Shown: positions 39,454-51,003, numbered from the stretch's first letter. The stretch: 64,000 nucleotides of DNA from Candidatus Hydrothermus pacificus (GCA_002011615.1 MTOH01000016.1:1267-65266), one strand, 5' to 3'. Translations and numbers: made by a program. Notes: generated from the sequence alone by a model not told the origin.

Positions 39454-39993
39454 CTATTTTGCTTTTTCATCCTCCTTTAAACTCGTATAAACTACGATTT
39501 TTGCTTTTTTCAATGCATTGAAGATTTTAACTATTCTTTCAACAGGGAATACTCCGTTTTCAAAATCGGGGGCTTTTATCAGTATTCCGTAATTTTCTAT
39601 TTCTCCTTCTCTCCATTTTCTTAAAATGGGTGAAATATCTATTTTTATATTCTTGTTTTCACCTGCAAGAAAGGTGAAAAATTCTCCCATATTTTCATAA
39701 TAATCGCCACCGGGTGTATCCCATGGAAAATCCCATTTTACACTCTGTTTCTCCCATCTTTTACTTATCGGAAAAATTTCTATATGAAATTCCCTTTCCA
39801 GTGTATCCACAGGGAAATTTTCCATAACTATATAACCCGCATCTATTGTTACTTTTTTCGGAAAATTGAGATTAACTTTGAAAATTATTCTTCCCTCTGA
39901 TTGATTTTTATAAATCACGGTCAAATGCTTTATATTGAATACATTCTTGCCTGCGTAGAGTAAAAAAGGGAAAAGCAGTATAATTTTTCTCAT
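39454..39993 (-). CDS. secreted DNRLRE-like domain protein
   Basis: Signal peptide; SVKWDFPWDTPGGDY...DISPILRKWREGEIENYGILIKA. Confidence 0.5.
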   Translation of the reverse strand: MRKIILLFPFLLYAGKNVFNIKHLTVIYKNQSEGRIIFKVNLNFPKKVTIDAGYIVMENFPVDTLEREFHIEIFPISKRWEKQSVKWDFPWDTPGGDYYENMGEFFTFLAGENKNIKIDISPILRKWREGEIENYGILIKAPDFENGVFPVERIVKIFNALKKAKIVVYTSLKEDEKAK

Positions 39994-40002
39994 GTTTCCC
40001 TC

Positions 40003-43000
40003 CTATTTTAGGATTATCATTTTCTGGAACGACTTATATTTTTTTGTGTAAAACCTGAGGAAATAAACTCCCTGTGCCACCCTTTTATTTTTGTCATCTC
40101 TCCCATCCCATGAAAGTTTATAAAATCCGGGTTTTATTTTCCCTTTATAAATCTGTTTTATCTTTCTTCCCATAACATCGTATATCTCCATCTCAAGATG
40201 GCATTCTTCAGGGATCTGAAACCTGATAATTGCTTTTTCCCTAAAAGGATTGGGATATATCTTGTTCAATTTGAAAATTTTTGGAATATAAAGCGAGAAA
40301 CCCTGAATACCACCCGGAGGATTTCTCAGATAAGGAATATAATCCACGGGTCCTTCTATCTTGCTGGTATCAGGCGGTCCTCCCCACCAGTTATTTTCCG
40401 CATAGAGGGTATCAGGACATCTGTTCCACACATCGTAATACCTATGACCGTATATTGAATTGTATCCAGAACCCGAAACTTCATCTTTACCGAGCAAAGG
40501 ATAGGAATCAAGATATGTGTATACACCGTAAGGAGAATTCGTTATTTCATTTCTTGCAACAAAAGGAGAAGAGTAAGAATAGCAGATTATGTCGTAATAA
40601 TTTGAGGTGATGGTATTGTATTTTATATAAGGAGATGAACCGTTCAGAAAAATACCCCATGTCCAGTCATTTATTTCATTATCCCTTATAACAACCAGCG
40701 TATCAATGTTTTTACAGTAAATTCCGTAGGTTGAATTTTTTCCTGATGAAATCCTGTTGGAATCAACAACAATTTCTCCGTAATTTGTCTCAAGGTATAT
40801 ACCTTTACTCCCTATAACACTAAAAATGTTATTCCTTATTATTCCCTTGGATGTCTGGACATATATTCCATAAGGGATATAGTAAAACTCACAGTTCCTT
40901 ATGTCAAAATCCGAGAAGAGCCCCTGCACTCCGTATAGATAAATATCTTTAAAGGAAATGTTATCGGCAACAAGTTTTGAACTTGTTTGAAATTTGTTTC
41001 CCACAAGGTAAATCCCCTTATAGGCGTTTTTAATTTCCGCATTCTTAAGGTTCATATAAGAATTTCCCTTCCCTATTATACCGTACCAGTCAGAAGTTCC
41101 CGGAGCGTCGGAAAAAGATTCAAAAAATATTTTTTTATTTCCGTATGTAAGAAGATTACCCTCTATCTTAAGTTCGCTTCTCAAGGTATCGTATCCTGAG
41201 TTTGAAAGGTCAAAGGGAGGGAAATATATAAGGGAAGGTGAGATTATCCTTAAGGTCTCAGGTGATGAAACCGTTAAATCTCCGGGAATTATAACCTTTC
41301 CCGATAAACTAAAAGAGGTTGTTTTTGTTCCCATAAAACTCTGCATATAGTTCAGATTGTTATAAAGGTTGCAAAATCTGGTTTGCCACTCTGGAATAAA
41401 TTTTACATCCGCATCGGTCTTTCTTACCTCAAGCAAACCGCCTCCATCCTGAAAAACTATTTCATAAAAATAATCACCGTTTATATCAGCAATGAATACA
41501 TTTTCTGAATTTCCGTTCCATGAACTTGCAACCTTTACAAAAATATTATAAGCCGGAGAATATCCGAATATATGCCTTGCATCCGCATATATCACCTTAT
41601 CCTTTTCACTTGCCCTTATCTGCGCAAAAGGGGTAAATTCTTGCTCCCTTATAGGATAACTTCTTAGTACATTCCCTTCGGATGAAATATAAAATATCGT
41701 ATCATTCACCTGAAAAATTATTGCAATCTTTTCCTGTGTTTCCTTAATACAAGCAGGAGGAGTTATTTCACCCTGTCTTTCAAACAGAACCGTTGATGTC
41801 CAGAAAGGCGGTATCGTCCCTGAATACTCGTATTTCAGGATTTTATTCACGGTATCAATCTCTCCTGCAACGATTATCTCCATATCACCGTCTATATCCA
41901 TATCACCAGTTATAATCTGATTTACTTCATTCCATTCAATATCATCCTGCCATATAAGATTTCCTTGATTGTCCCGTATTGAGAGTTTTGAATCCGTGCT
42001 TATTGCAGCAATCTCAGGCTTTGCATCACGGTTTAAATCAGCAACTGAGAAAGGAATATTTGCATCTATAGAAAACAGAAAAGAATAAGGATATCTATAA
42101 ACCCTTATTTTCTTTATTTGTTCAATGCCCCATAAAATTTCAAAATCTGTGTCAAAATCCAGATCATTTGTGGAAAGTTGAACTTTTAAGTGAACTTCTG
42201 GAGTATTAACAGAATCCATAAACAATATATTTCCTTGATTGTTGAGTACATATAAGTATTCTGTAATCGTTATCATTGAACCTCTATGTCCTGCGACTAT
42301 TATTTCGAATATTCCATCCAGATTTATATCCTGAACCATTACAGAAGATATTCTCTCAATGGGATCCAAAACTTTTTCCATATACAGATTCCCATTTTCA
42401 CCTTTATAGATCCTCAATGTATCCTGTGAATAAGTGAGAATTTCATCCTTTCCATCATTATCAATATCATAACAGAAAACCTCTGCATACCCTGTTCCTG
42501 CTTTTAAAGGATAGCCCGCAAGGGATGAAAGTTCAACAAGAAATTTCAGATTAAAAGAATCCATGTATTCATTGGAAAGAACAAGAACCTTTATTTCAAA
42601 ACTATCTCCGATTTCACATGTAGGAACAAGAATTAAACTATCAGGAATTTCAAGGTTTGACTTTATCTCATTTGCAGACATATCACCGTAATTTGCAATA
42701 GAATCAATAACATTTACACCGTATAACCCTTTTACCTTAACCCTTACATTGGTCATCCCAGCCCAGTAGTTCCATAAAACAATTTCAAGATATCCCCTTT
42801 CATTTTTACTCACCTTTTGCCTTTCACCGTTCAAACTAATTCTGAAAAAGGAATAGTCCCTTAACTTAACCTTAAACTTTGTTGTATCAATATACTGCCT
42901 CCATAATGTTGCCTTTGTAAATCCCAAGGAATCCTGAATAAGTGTTTCAACAGGTGTTATATCCAGAACCGCAACAAATGAAGGATACCATTCACCCTGA

Positions 43001-44508
43001 TAATAAAAATCCGTATTATAAACTTGGGTATATGCTGAAATCTCATCCCTTGATGTATCACCATCAAATATATCCCATCTCTCACCCTCATTTTTCTGGT
43101 CTCTTATATCATCCGATGAATCAGCCTCAACAACATCACAATAGCCGTACCCAGAAGTGGGTGGATAATAGGATTTAGAATACCATATCATTATTCCACC
43201 TTGAAAATCAGGTTGTTGCCATCCTGGAATATATGCGTTGTAACCGGTTGTATATTTGTTTTCTATATACAAAAAACAATTAGAAAGGGAATCCGTAATC
43301 TTTATCTTCCAGTATTCATTGAACTGAGCAGAGGGCTTCAAAACAACCCTTATACCGTCTGTATCAGGAGGGATTTCATGAAAAATCCCCCATCCCAGAG
43401 ACTCTTTACATCTCGGATTCGGCGGTGTAGGACACGACGCATCAACATTTGTGGGACCGTTATATACCCCCGTTCCCATAATCCCCCATTTACCTATATC
43501 ATTTGAAGTCTTTCCTACTCCTTCCACATAATAAAGGTCGGGGAGGCCTAATAGATGTCCGAACTCGTGACAATGAACTCCTATGTGGGAAAAATATAAT
43601 CTAAAATCCTTTTCAGATGTAAAATACTTGTTTCCCAAAGCTTGAGGATGTAAGCGAGAATCATATACTACATTCCCCGCATAAACCATTGCAAGATAAT
43701 CAAAGGTATCAGGATTAAAACCGTTTTCAATTGCAAGACTCTCTGCTTCTTCAAATAATCCCCATCCGGTTCCCGGACCGAATGCATAATAATCCTTTGT
43801 ATTCTGCGCTGTATACCATATATATCTCCTTTCACCGTTTATTATAGTATCAGGATTAAGAATCGCACCTTTTATCCTCACAAGATTTGATGAATTTATC
43901 CTGTAAAAATCATTGAGCGAACCGTAAACTTTTTCTGAGTCAGGAGAAAAGATCGAGTCAGGATGCGTAAAATACCAGCCGGTTGAGAAGAAAAGGGAAT
44001 CATATTGATCGGCGGTGAAAGGCATTCCATACCATTGAGGAACCAAACTGTATCCTCCCCTTGCATAGGGATTTGTTTGCCAGTCAGAAAACTGGATAAG
44101 GATAACACCGAGATGTAAATCTCCTGTAATGGTATCAGGCTTTAACGAACTGTTGAAATTCTCCCATTCCTGAATCATGCTATCCTTTACATGGGGTGCA
44201 TAGTCAAGGTGTTTTTCAACACCCAGTGTGCTCGGGTCTCCTTCACCCACCCTTATATCCGATGGAACAAGATAACCGTTTTCATCCCTTATTGCCTAAT
44301 ACCAGTAAAAATCCCTTCCCTGGACAATCGTCCATCCGTCTTCTGTCTCTATTCTTCCGTAAAATTCATCTCCGTATCCCACAGCCATAAATGTGTACCC
44401 GTTCGGCTGTTTCAATTCAAAAGGACCGGGCGGAAGGGGCACACCTTTGAGGAGCATAAATACTCCTCCCATCATTACCATTGCCACTACTTTTACACCC
44501 TTTTTCAT
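40003..44508 (-). pseudogene. secreted M6-like metalloprotease with FG-GAP-like, beta-helix and T9SS-like C-terminal domains, interrupted by one in-frame TAG (44296-44298)
   Basis: HCHEFGHLLGLPDLYY (HExxH); NNxI/GIY beta-helix repeats; C-term IYPNPFREKAIIRFQIPEE...YDVMGRKIKQIYKG...GVYFLRFYTKKYKSFQKMIILK; signal-peptide ORF 44296-44508 is in the same frame as ORF 40003-44250. Confidence 0.8.
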
Positions 44509-46013
44509 CTTTTCCCTCCCCTTAAAAATATAAACTTAATTCTTTTATTCTTTTTCTTTAAAAAATATATCCTCATATCTTTTAATTTTTTAACTCTTCT
44601 ACCTGTTATATCAAAAATTTTATAATTTTTTAAATCCCAATTCCGAATTCCGAAATCCGAAATTTTTATCTTTTCTTTAATACCGATATAAGGTCCTCCA
44701 AGTTCACCATCAGAATTTATATACATACCTTTTAAACTCAAATTTAAATCATAAGGGAAAAATAAAGCAAGTCCTCCCCTGTCATCGGCACACGCAGATA
44801 CCTCATAAGTAATATTGTTGACTCCTCTTGCCACAAATACACCCCCTGAATCCCACATCCTCTGCCAGTCCCTTGAAATCCTCTGAGCATATAGAAAGAG
44901 TCGGTTTGTATTGGTGTCTCTTTTTATTTTTGAAAAATGCCATCCATAATTATTGTCATAAATAAAATTTGACGCTCCATCCGGCCAGTCAGGAAGCGGA
45001 ACCCCACTCGTATCATACACAAGATTGCCCAAAGAATCAACTAATTGGAATAATATACGCTGTACACCTCCGGTTGTATCCATCCATGCTAAAAGCCCTC
45101 CTCCGAGCCCATCCTCCCTCATCCAGGGACCACCGTCTATCCTCCTGCAAACCAGAATACCAGTATCAGGAAACAAAGGATTTGCAAGGGAATCAAGACG
45201 ATAGGCATAGAGCCTGTCATAGTCATCAATTGTATTAATAAAAACACCTCCCCTGAAATCTTTAACCGCATATGCAGTATATTTATTTGTATAAAATCTA
45301 CCCGAATCACCCAGAAGCCTGTTACCCGCATTGTCCAAAATCTGAACATAATGATTCATATAAAAAATAAAAGTTTTTCCATTTCTTCCCTGTACAACAA
45401 CTTCAGGTCCTGCGGATATATCCAGTGCAGGCGCTACATCAATACCCCACTCACCCCATAATTTATTTCCCATCGAATCTATCCTTTGAGCAAATGTCTT
45501 TGAATATCCTGTTCTGTAGTCTGTCCAGCAGATGATTGCACCTCCTTTCCCATCAGGCACTATCTTTGACCTAGAAAAACTTCCCCAACCATACTCAGTT
45601 AACCTTATACCATTTATTCCCCATCTTTTTTGACCATATCTATCTATCCTTTGAGCAAATACACAGGTTGACTCAACAGAAGGAGGCTTGTCAGAAGCAT
45701 TCCACACAACTATCACTCCACCCTTACCATCACCGCAAACCATCGGGTCAAACTCATTAAGATAATTATCACTCACAACAACTCCACCTGAATCCCATAA
45801 AATATAACCATCAAGCGAGACCTTCTGGGCGTGTATGTCACCCTCATCATAAATTGTATTTGAATAAACAACAATCCAGCCATCACCCGTAAATAAAGGA
45901 TAAATACTCTGTTTTAAACCAGCACTTCTTACAATAGTTGTGGGGGTGTAAGGGTCCTGCGACCATTGAGAATATAAGACACCCGTCAAAAGGAACGCGA
46001 GTAACCTCTTCAT
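44505..46013 (-). CDS. secreted beta-propeller-like protein with degenerate T9SS-like C-terminal end
   Basis: Signal peptide MKRLLAFLLTGVLYSQ; repeated GDGKGGVIVVW / AQRID blocks; end FDITGRRVKKLKDMRIYFLKK. Confidence 0.65.
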   Translation of the reverse strand: MKRLLAFLLTGVLYSQWSQDPYTPTTIVRSAGLKQSIYPLFTGDGWIVVYSNTIYDEGDIHAQKVSLDGYILWDSGGVVVSDNYLNEFDPMVCGDGKGGVIVVWNASDKPPSVESTCVFAQRIDRYGQKRWGINGIRLTEYGWGSFSRSKIVPDGKGGAIICWTDYRTGYSKTFAQRIDSMGNKLWGEWGIDVAPALDISAGPEVVVQGRNGKTFIFYMNHYVQILDNAGNRLLGDSGRFYTNKYTAYAVKDFRGGVFINTIDDYDRLYAYRLDSLANPLFPDTGILVCRRIDGGPWMREDGLGGGLLAWMDTTGGVQRILFQLVDSLGNLVYDTSGVPLPDWPDGASNFIYDNNYGWHFSKIKRDTNTNRLFLYAQRISRDWQRMWDSGGVFVARGVNNITYEVSACADDRGGLALFFPYDLNLSLKGMYINSDGELGGPYIGIKEKIKISDFGIRNWDLKNYKIFDITGRRVKKLKDMRIYFLKKKNKRIKFIFLRGGKR

Positions 46014-46063
46014 GTTTTTATTATACATATCGCAAAATAAAATTTCAAATATTTTTAAAAATT

Positions 46064-47197
46064 TCATACCCATCTTATTTTTTGAAGATAATTTTTATAA
46101 CCTTCTCTTATTTCATAAAAATTATCGCTTCCGAATTTCTGTAAAATTGCATCACACAGAATAAGCCCTAAAAACACTTCTGCAATTACAGATACTGCAG
46201 GAACCACACATACATCGCTCCTTAAATACTTTGTTTTTTCCTCTTTTTTTTCTTTTAGATTAACCGAATTAACAGGTTTTAACTGTGTTGGAATCGGTTT
46301 TATATAAAGTTTTACCTTTATCGGGTTTCCATCTGTCATTCCTCCTTCAATCCCTCCCTGATAATTTGTTTTTCTTTTTATCTTATTACCTTCAATAAAA
46401 ATTTCATCAACCGTTTCTTTACCGTATTTTTTTGAGATCTCAATTGCCGAACCTATTTCAATTCCTTTAACCGATGGTATTGAAAGCATAACTCCTGCAA
46501 TTTTTAAATCAATCCTTTTTTCAAAATGAACATAGGAGCCGAGTCCGGGAGGAACATTAAAGGCATAAACACATACAGCACCACCCAGGGTTTCTTTTTT
46601 TTCATAAGCCCTTTTTAAAATTTCTTGTGCCTCTTTATCTTTTTCTTTATCTATAAAGTAAAAATCAGAACTGTTTCTTATTTTTTCAAACTCCTCATCG
46701 TATTCCAGAATTTCTTTTTCCTCATCCTCCATATCTCCTATTCTTTGAGTGAATCCAAAAAGTTTTACTCCCAATGAAATTGGCAATTCGGAGGCAATTC
46801 CACCGAGTAAGGTTCTCATGGCTGTTTCCCTTGCCGAAGCCCTTTCCATAACAGGTCTTATATCGTTGAAACCATATTTTAAAAATCCTGAAAAATCTGC
46901 ATGTCCTGGTCTTGGAACATAAACGGGTTTAATGGGTTTTGTTTTTGATTTATTTTCAATTTCGCATGCTATCGGAGCACCTGTTGTTATTCCATTTTCA
47001 ACGCCTGATGTTATTTTAAATTCATCTTCTTCAAGTTTTTGCCTTTTACTTCTTCCTTTAAATTTACTCCTTCTTTTAAGGTAATCTTTTAACCTTTCAT
47101 AACTTATTTTTAAATTTGCAGGCATTCCTTCCAGAATTCCTGTTAATTTCTCTCCGTGCGATTCACCTGCGGTTATAAGTTTTAAAACTTCAAGCAT
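46064..47197 (-). CDS. aroC: chorismate synthase
   Basis: LITAGESHGEKLTGILEGMPANL, SGVENGITTGAPIA, RPGHADFSGFLKYGFNDIRPVMERASARETA; start moved to MLEVLKL. Confidence 0.97.
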   Translation of the reverse strand: MLEVLKLITAGESHGEKLTGILEGMPANLKISYERLKDYLKRRSKFKGRSKRQKLEEDEFKITSGVENGITTGAPIACEIENKSKTKPIKPVYVPRPGHADFSGFLKYGFNDIRPVMERASARETAMRTLLGGIASELPISLGVKLFGFTQRIGDMEDEEKEILEYDEEFEKIRNSSDFYFIDKEKDKEAQEILKRAYEKKETLGGAVCVYAFNVPPGLGSYVHFEKRIDLKIAGVMLSIPSVKGIEIGSAIEISKKYGKETVDEIFIEGNKIKRKTNYQGGIEGGMTDGNPIKVKLYIKPIPTQLKPVNSVNLKEKKEEKTKYLRSDVCVVPAVSVIAEVFLGLILCDAILQKFGSDNFYEIREGYKNYLQKIRWV

Positions 47198-47963
47198 TTT
47201 CACCTTCCATTGTTTTATTAAAGCAATTTTTAAAGGTATTTTCATCAAAATCAGAGAACCAGATTTTTCCTGCATAAATTGCCTGATACAAAAGCATCTC
47301 TTTTCCATCAACACCTTCAAGCCCTCTTTTTTTTCCTTCTTTTAAAAACGGCGTTTCCTTTCCGTATTGAAGGTCAACCAGAAAAGATTTTTTAATGTAA
47401 TCCATATTTAAAGGAGGTAAATTTCCCTTCCATCCGCAGGGAGTTGCATTTATTATTAAATCGGCATTTTCAAGTATTTCTTCTATTTCATAACATTTAT
47501 AACTTTTTACCTCACATCCCATTATTTTATCTTTCTTATTTCTGCTTAAAAAAAGAATGTTTTTTACTCCCTTATTTTTAAAATAAAAGGCACAGGTTTT
47601 TGCGGCTCCACCCGTTCCAAGAATTATAATATTTTTAAAATTTGCCTTAATTTCATCCATCAACTTTGCAAATCCGTAAAAATCAGTGTTATAGGCTTTT
47701 ACTTTTTCCTCAATTAAAAGAGTATTTGCATTTTTTGTATTCATAACAACCTCATCAAAAATTTCTGCGTATTTAAGAATTTTCTCTTTCCATGGAGTGG
47801 TAATGTTCAATCCCCTGTAATTTTTTAAATCAACATTCTTTTCAGGTGATAATTCAATTTTTTCATAAAAGGCATTTATATTTTTCCTTTTAAAATAAAG
47901 ATTCCAGAAAACAGGTGAAAGAGAGTGTCTCAGAGGAAAGCCTATTATTCCTAACTTAATCAT
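47190..47963 (-). CDS. aroE: shikimate dehydrogenase
   Basis: GIIGFPLRHSLSPVFWNLYF, GLNITTPWKEKIL, NTDFYGFAKLM, LGTGGAAKTCAF. Confidence 0.96.
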   Translation of the reverse strand: MIKLGIIGFPLRHSLSPVFWNLYFKRKNINAFYEKIELSPEKNVDLKNYRGLNITTPWKEKILKYAEIFDEVVMNTKNANTLLIEEKVKAYNTDFYGFAKLMDEIKANFKNIIILGTGGAAKTCAFYFKNKGVKNILFLSRNKKDKIMGCEVKSYKCYEIEEILENADLIINATPCGWKGNLPPLNMDYIKKSFLVDLQYGKETPFLKEGKKRGLEGVDGKEMLLYQAIYAGKIWFSDFDENTFKNCFNKTMEGENA

Positions 47964-49218
47964 AAATCTTTTTTACCTCCTCAAAAAAACACGGGTATGA
48001 AATTTCTACCCATTTTTCTCCTTCAACTTCGGTTTCTCCTTCTGCAAGAAGCCCTGCACATACAGAAAGCATAACCATTCTATGGTCCTTATAGGTAAAA
48101 ACCCTTGTTCCCTTTAATTTACTTTTTCCCTTTATAACCCATCCATCTTCTATTTCCTCAATTTCTGCACCCATTTTTTTTAAAATCCTTGTGGTATTTC
48201 TTAACCTGTCGCTTTCTTTAACCCTTAATTCCTTTGCCCCTTTTATAATGCTTTCACCTTCTGCAAAACAGCATACAAGTGCGAGTAAAGGGAGTTCATC
48301 AATCATTTTTGAGCATTCTTTAAATCCTATCTTTACTGGTTTTAATTCAGAAGTTCTAACATAAATATCACCCTCGGGCTCAGGCTCTTTTATCTTTAAA
48401 TCAATTTCAATCCTTGCCCCCATTTCTTTTAAAATCTTCATATAAAAGGTTCTTGTTTTGTTTAAATTAACATCTTTAATAAGGATTTCTGACTCAGGAT
48501 GTAAAATTCCCAGGGTAATCCAGAAACTGGCAGATGAAAAATCTCCTGGAACCTTTAATGAAAAGTTATTTATTCTTGATGGGAAAACCCTTATCCTGTC
48601 TTCTTCACATTCTATTTTTGCTCCAAGATATTTTAAAATCCTTTCAGTATGGTCCCTTGTTTTCAGAATTTCCTCAAATTCACTTTCAACCTTGGATAAA
48701 AAGGAAGCAAGTATCAATGAAGATTTTACCTGTGCGGATGCAACAGGAATTTTATATTTTATACCCTTTAATTTTTTACCCTTTATAAAAACAGGGAGTT
48801 TTGTATCGTTTTCTCTTCCGTATACAAGAGCACCCATTTTCCTCAAAGGCTCTATAACCCTTTTCATCGGTCTTTTCCTCAGGGAAAAATCGCCGTCAAG
48901 GAAAAAATTAAAGGAAAGAGCAGAACATATCCCGGTTCCCAGTCTCGCGGTTGTTCCTGAGTTTCCGCAGTATAAAATCTTTTCAGGTTCTTTTAAACCT
49001 CTGTTTTCAATTACAATACTTTCTTTATCTTTTTTTGATTCTATACCCAGATTCCTGACAAAATAAAGCGTTCTTTTAACATCTTTTGAATTAAGAAGAT
49101 TTTTTATTTTATATTTTCCTTGCTCAAGCAGGGTGAAAAACAAAAGCCTGTGGGATATTGATTTATCAGGGGGCAGAGCTATTTTAATTCTTATTTTTTC
49201 AGGTTTTTTTATTTTCAT
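47956..49218 (-). CDS. aroA: 3-phosphoshikimate 1-carboxyvinyltransferase (EPSP synthase)
   Basis: LPPDKSISHRLLFFTLL, YCGNSGTTARLGTGI, RVKESDRLRNT, YKDHRMVMLSVCAGL. Confidence 0.97.
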   Translation of the reverse strand: MKIKKPEKIRIKIALPPDKSISHRLLFFTLLEQGKYKIKNLLNSKDVKRTLYFVRNLGIESKKDKESIVIENRGLKEPEKILYCGNSGTTARLGTGICSALSFNFFLDGDFSLRKRPMKRVIEPLRKMGALVYGRENDTKLPVFIKGKKLKGIKYKIPVASAQVKSSLILASFLSKVESEFEEILKTRDHTERILKYLGAKIECEEDRIRVFPSRINNFSLKVPGDFSSASFWITLGILHPESEILIKDVNLNKTRTFYMKILKEMGARIEIDLKIKEPEPEGDIYVRTSELKPVKIGFKECSKMIDELPLLALVCCFAEGESIIKGAKELRVKESDRLRNTTRILKKMGAEIEEIEDGWVIKGKSKLKGTRVFTYKDHRMVMLSVCAGLLAEGETEVEGEKWVEISYPCFFEEVKKIYD

Positions 49219-49996
49219 TCAGAACCTCCAGAAGTTTTTCTCTTTTATCTATTTTCAGGATTTCCACGATTTTATTTTTTATATTTTCAAAATTTTTTAT
49301 AATGTTATACCTGTTTGTGAGGATTACATCTGCAAACATTTCAGGATTTTGATTTGCTATTCTTGTAAAGGATTTAAAACCAGGACCTTCAAAATTTTTG
49401 TTTCTGGAATTTTTGAGAAACAAAAAGGATATGAGATAGGGCAGGTGTGAGGTCAGGGCAAGCATTCTGTCATGATATTCAGGTTCTATTAATAACGGTA
49501 TTGCTCCGATTTTCCTTACAAAATTTTCAGAAAACTCAATGAGTTTTTTATCTCCTCTGACATCACAGAGGAAAAACATTTTATTTTCAAAAAGATTTTC
49601 ATCCCAGGCATAAGGGGCAGTTTTTTCATTCCCTGCAAGAGGATGACCGCCTGTGAATTTCAGATTCAAATTTTTTGCTCTTTCGCATATAATTTTTTTT
49701 GTGCTACCCGTATCAATCACAATTCCCTTATATTTCATTCTCTCAAGCTCTTCAAGAGTTTTTATTATTTCAAGAACAGGGGTTGCAATTATTAAGATTT
49801 TGCATTTTAGAATTTCCTGAAACCTGGTGGTTTTAAAGTCCAGAAAGCGGGCTTTCTCAAGAATCCTGCTATCCGTATCGCAGCCGTAAATTTTTATTCC
49901 CTTCATCCTTTTTCTAAGGGCAAGTGCAATTGAACCTCCTATCTGTCCCACACCTATTATTCCTATCTTTTTAAAGTCTGCAAAGTCTGATTCCAT
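49199..49996 (-). CDS. tyrA: prephenate dehydrogenase
   Basis: IGIIGVGQIGGSIALALRKRM, VIDTGSTKKIICERA, GGHPLAGNEKTAPYAWDENLF. Confidence 0.93.
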   Translation of the reverse strand: MESDFADFKKIGIIGVGQIGGSIALALRKRMKGIKIYGCDTDSRILEKARFLDFKTTRFQEILKCKILIIATPVLEIIKTLEELERMKYKGIVIDTGSTKKIICERAKNLNLKFTGGHPLAGNEKTAPYAWDENLFENKMFFLCDVRGDKKLIEFSENFVRKIGAIPLLIEPEYHDRMLALTSHLPYLISFLFLKNSRNKNFEGPGFKSFTRIANQNPEMFADVILTNRYNIIKNFENIKNKIVEILKIDKREKLLEVLNENKKT

Positions 49997-51000
49997 TTTA
50001 TTTTAAGGGCTTCTGCCAGTTCTTTTAATTCTCTTACAAGTATTTCAAATTCCTTGAAATTAAGGGATTGGGGACCATCTGAAAGGGCTTTTTTGGGCTC
50101 TGGATGAACCTCAACAATTATTCCATCTGTTCCTGTAACAAGGGCGGATTTTGCAAGAGGAATTATCAAATCCCTTCTACCTGAAGCATGGGAAGGGTCT
50201 GCAATTATGGGAAGATGAGAAATTTCTTTAACGAGGGGAATACATGAAATATCAAAGGTATTCCTTGTATATTTTTCAAATGTCCTTATTCCCCTTTCAC
50301 AGAGAACAACATCCTGATTTCCCTCATTCAATATGTATTCTGCGGATAAAAGAAATTCTTCAATTGTTGAGTTCATTCCTCTTTTCAAAAGCACGGGTCT
50401 GGATGACCTTCCTGCTATTTTCAGCAGTTCAAAGTTCTGCATATTCCTTGCACCTATTTGCAAGACATCCACATATTTTTCAAATAAATCAATGTATTCA
50501 GGTGAAATTATTTCTGTGACAACAGGTAAACCGGTTTTTTTCTTCGCTTCAAAGAGATATTCAAGACCTTTAACTCCAAGTCCCTGGAATGAGTAGGGAG
50601 AAGTTCTTGGTTTAAAGGCTCCTCCTCTGAGCATATGTGCTCCTTTTTCTCTTAAAAATTCTGCAATTTCAACAATCATCTCCCTTGATTCAACAGAGCA
50701 GGGACCGGCAATCAGGGTAAATCCTTTGCCAATCTGAACACCATTAACCCTTACAACTGTATTTTTCTCTTTAAAATCTCTTGAAACAAGTTTAAAAGGG
50801 TGGGGTTCTTTAACAACTGTTTCAATTTCTTTAAATCTTTTCAGTTTCTGAACAGGGAATTTTTTTGTATCACCAAGAACACAGGCAGTAAATTTTCCGT
50901 TCTTTTTGGAAATTCTTATTCTGTAACCCAGTGTCTCCATTTTCTGAATTATTTTTGCAACATTCTTTATATTGACCTCTTCTTTAAAAATTATGAGCAT
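49963..51000 (-). CDS. aroF: 3-deoxy-7-phosphoheptulonate synthase (type I-beta with N-terminal ferredoxin-like domain)
   Basis: FTLIAGPCSVESREM, LRGGAFKPRTSPYSFQGLGVKGLEYL, ADPSHASGRRDLI, VEVHPEPKKALSDGPQSL. Confidence 0.96.
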   Translation of the reverse strand: MLIIFKEEVNIKNVAKIIQKMETLGYRIRISKKNGKFTACVLGDTKKFPVQKLKRFKEIETVVKEPHPFKLVSRDFKEKNTVVRVNGVQIGKGFTLIAGPCSVESREMIVEIAEFLREKGAHMLRGGAFKPRTSPYSFQGLGVKGLEYLFEAKKKTGLPVVTEIISPEYIDLFEKYVDVLQIGARNMQNFELLKIAGRSSRPVLLKRGMNSTIEEFLLSAEYILNEGNQDVVLCERGIRTFEKYTRNTFDISCIPLVKEISHLPIIADPSHASGRRDLIIPLAKSALVTGTDGIIVEVHPEPKKALSDGPQSLNFKEFEILVRELKELAEALKIKWNQTLQTLKR

Positions 51001-51003
51001 CTT

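Noticed and set aside
43201-43506. Antisense ORFs opposite the M6 protease (also 40198-40610, 42942-43178, 44191-44625)
   Set aside because: Lie opposite a clearly coding strand with good domain structure; no independent support.
33693-44298. Genome-wide reassignment of TAG as a sense codon, prompted by two in-frame TAG breaks
   Set aside because: TAG ends ordinary genes here (600, 1849, 2225) with the next gene starting at once, and the two breaks sit at positions expected to be different residues (Gln and probably Tyr). Mutation, error or local readthrough is more likely.
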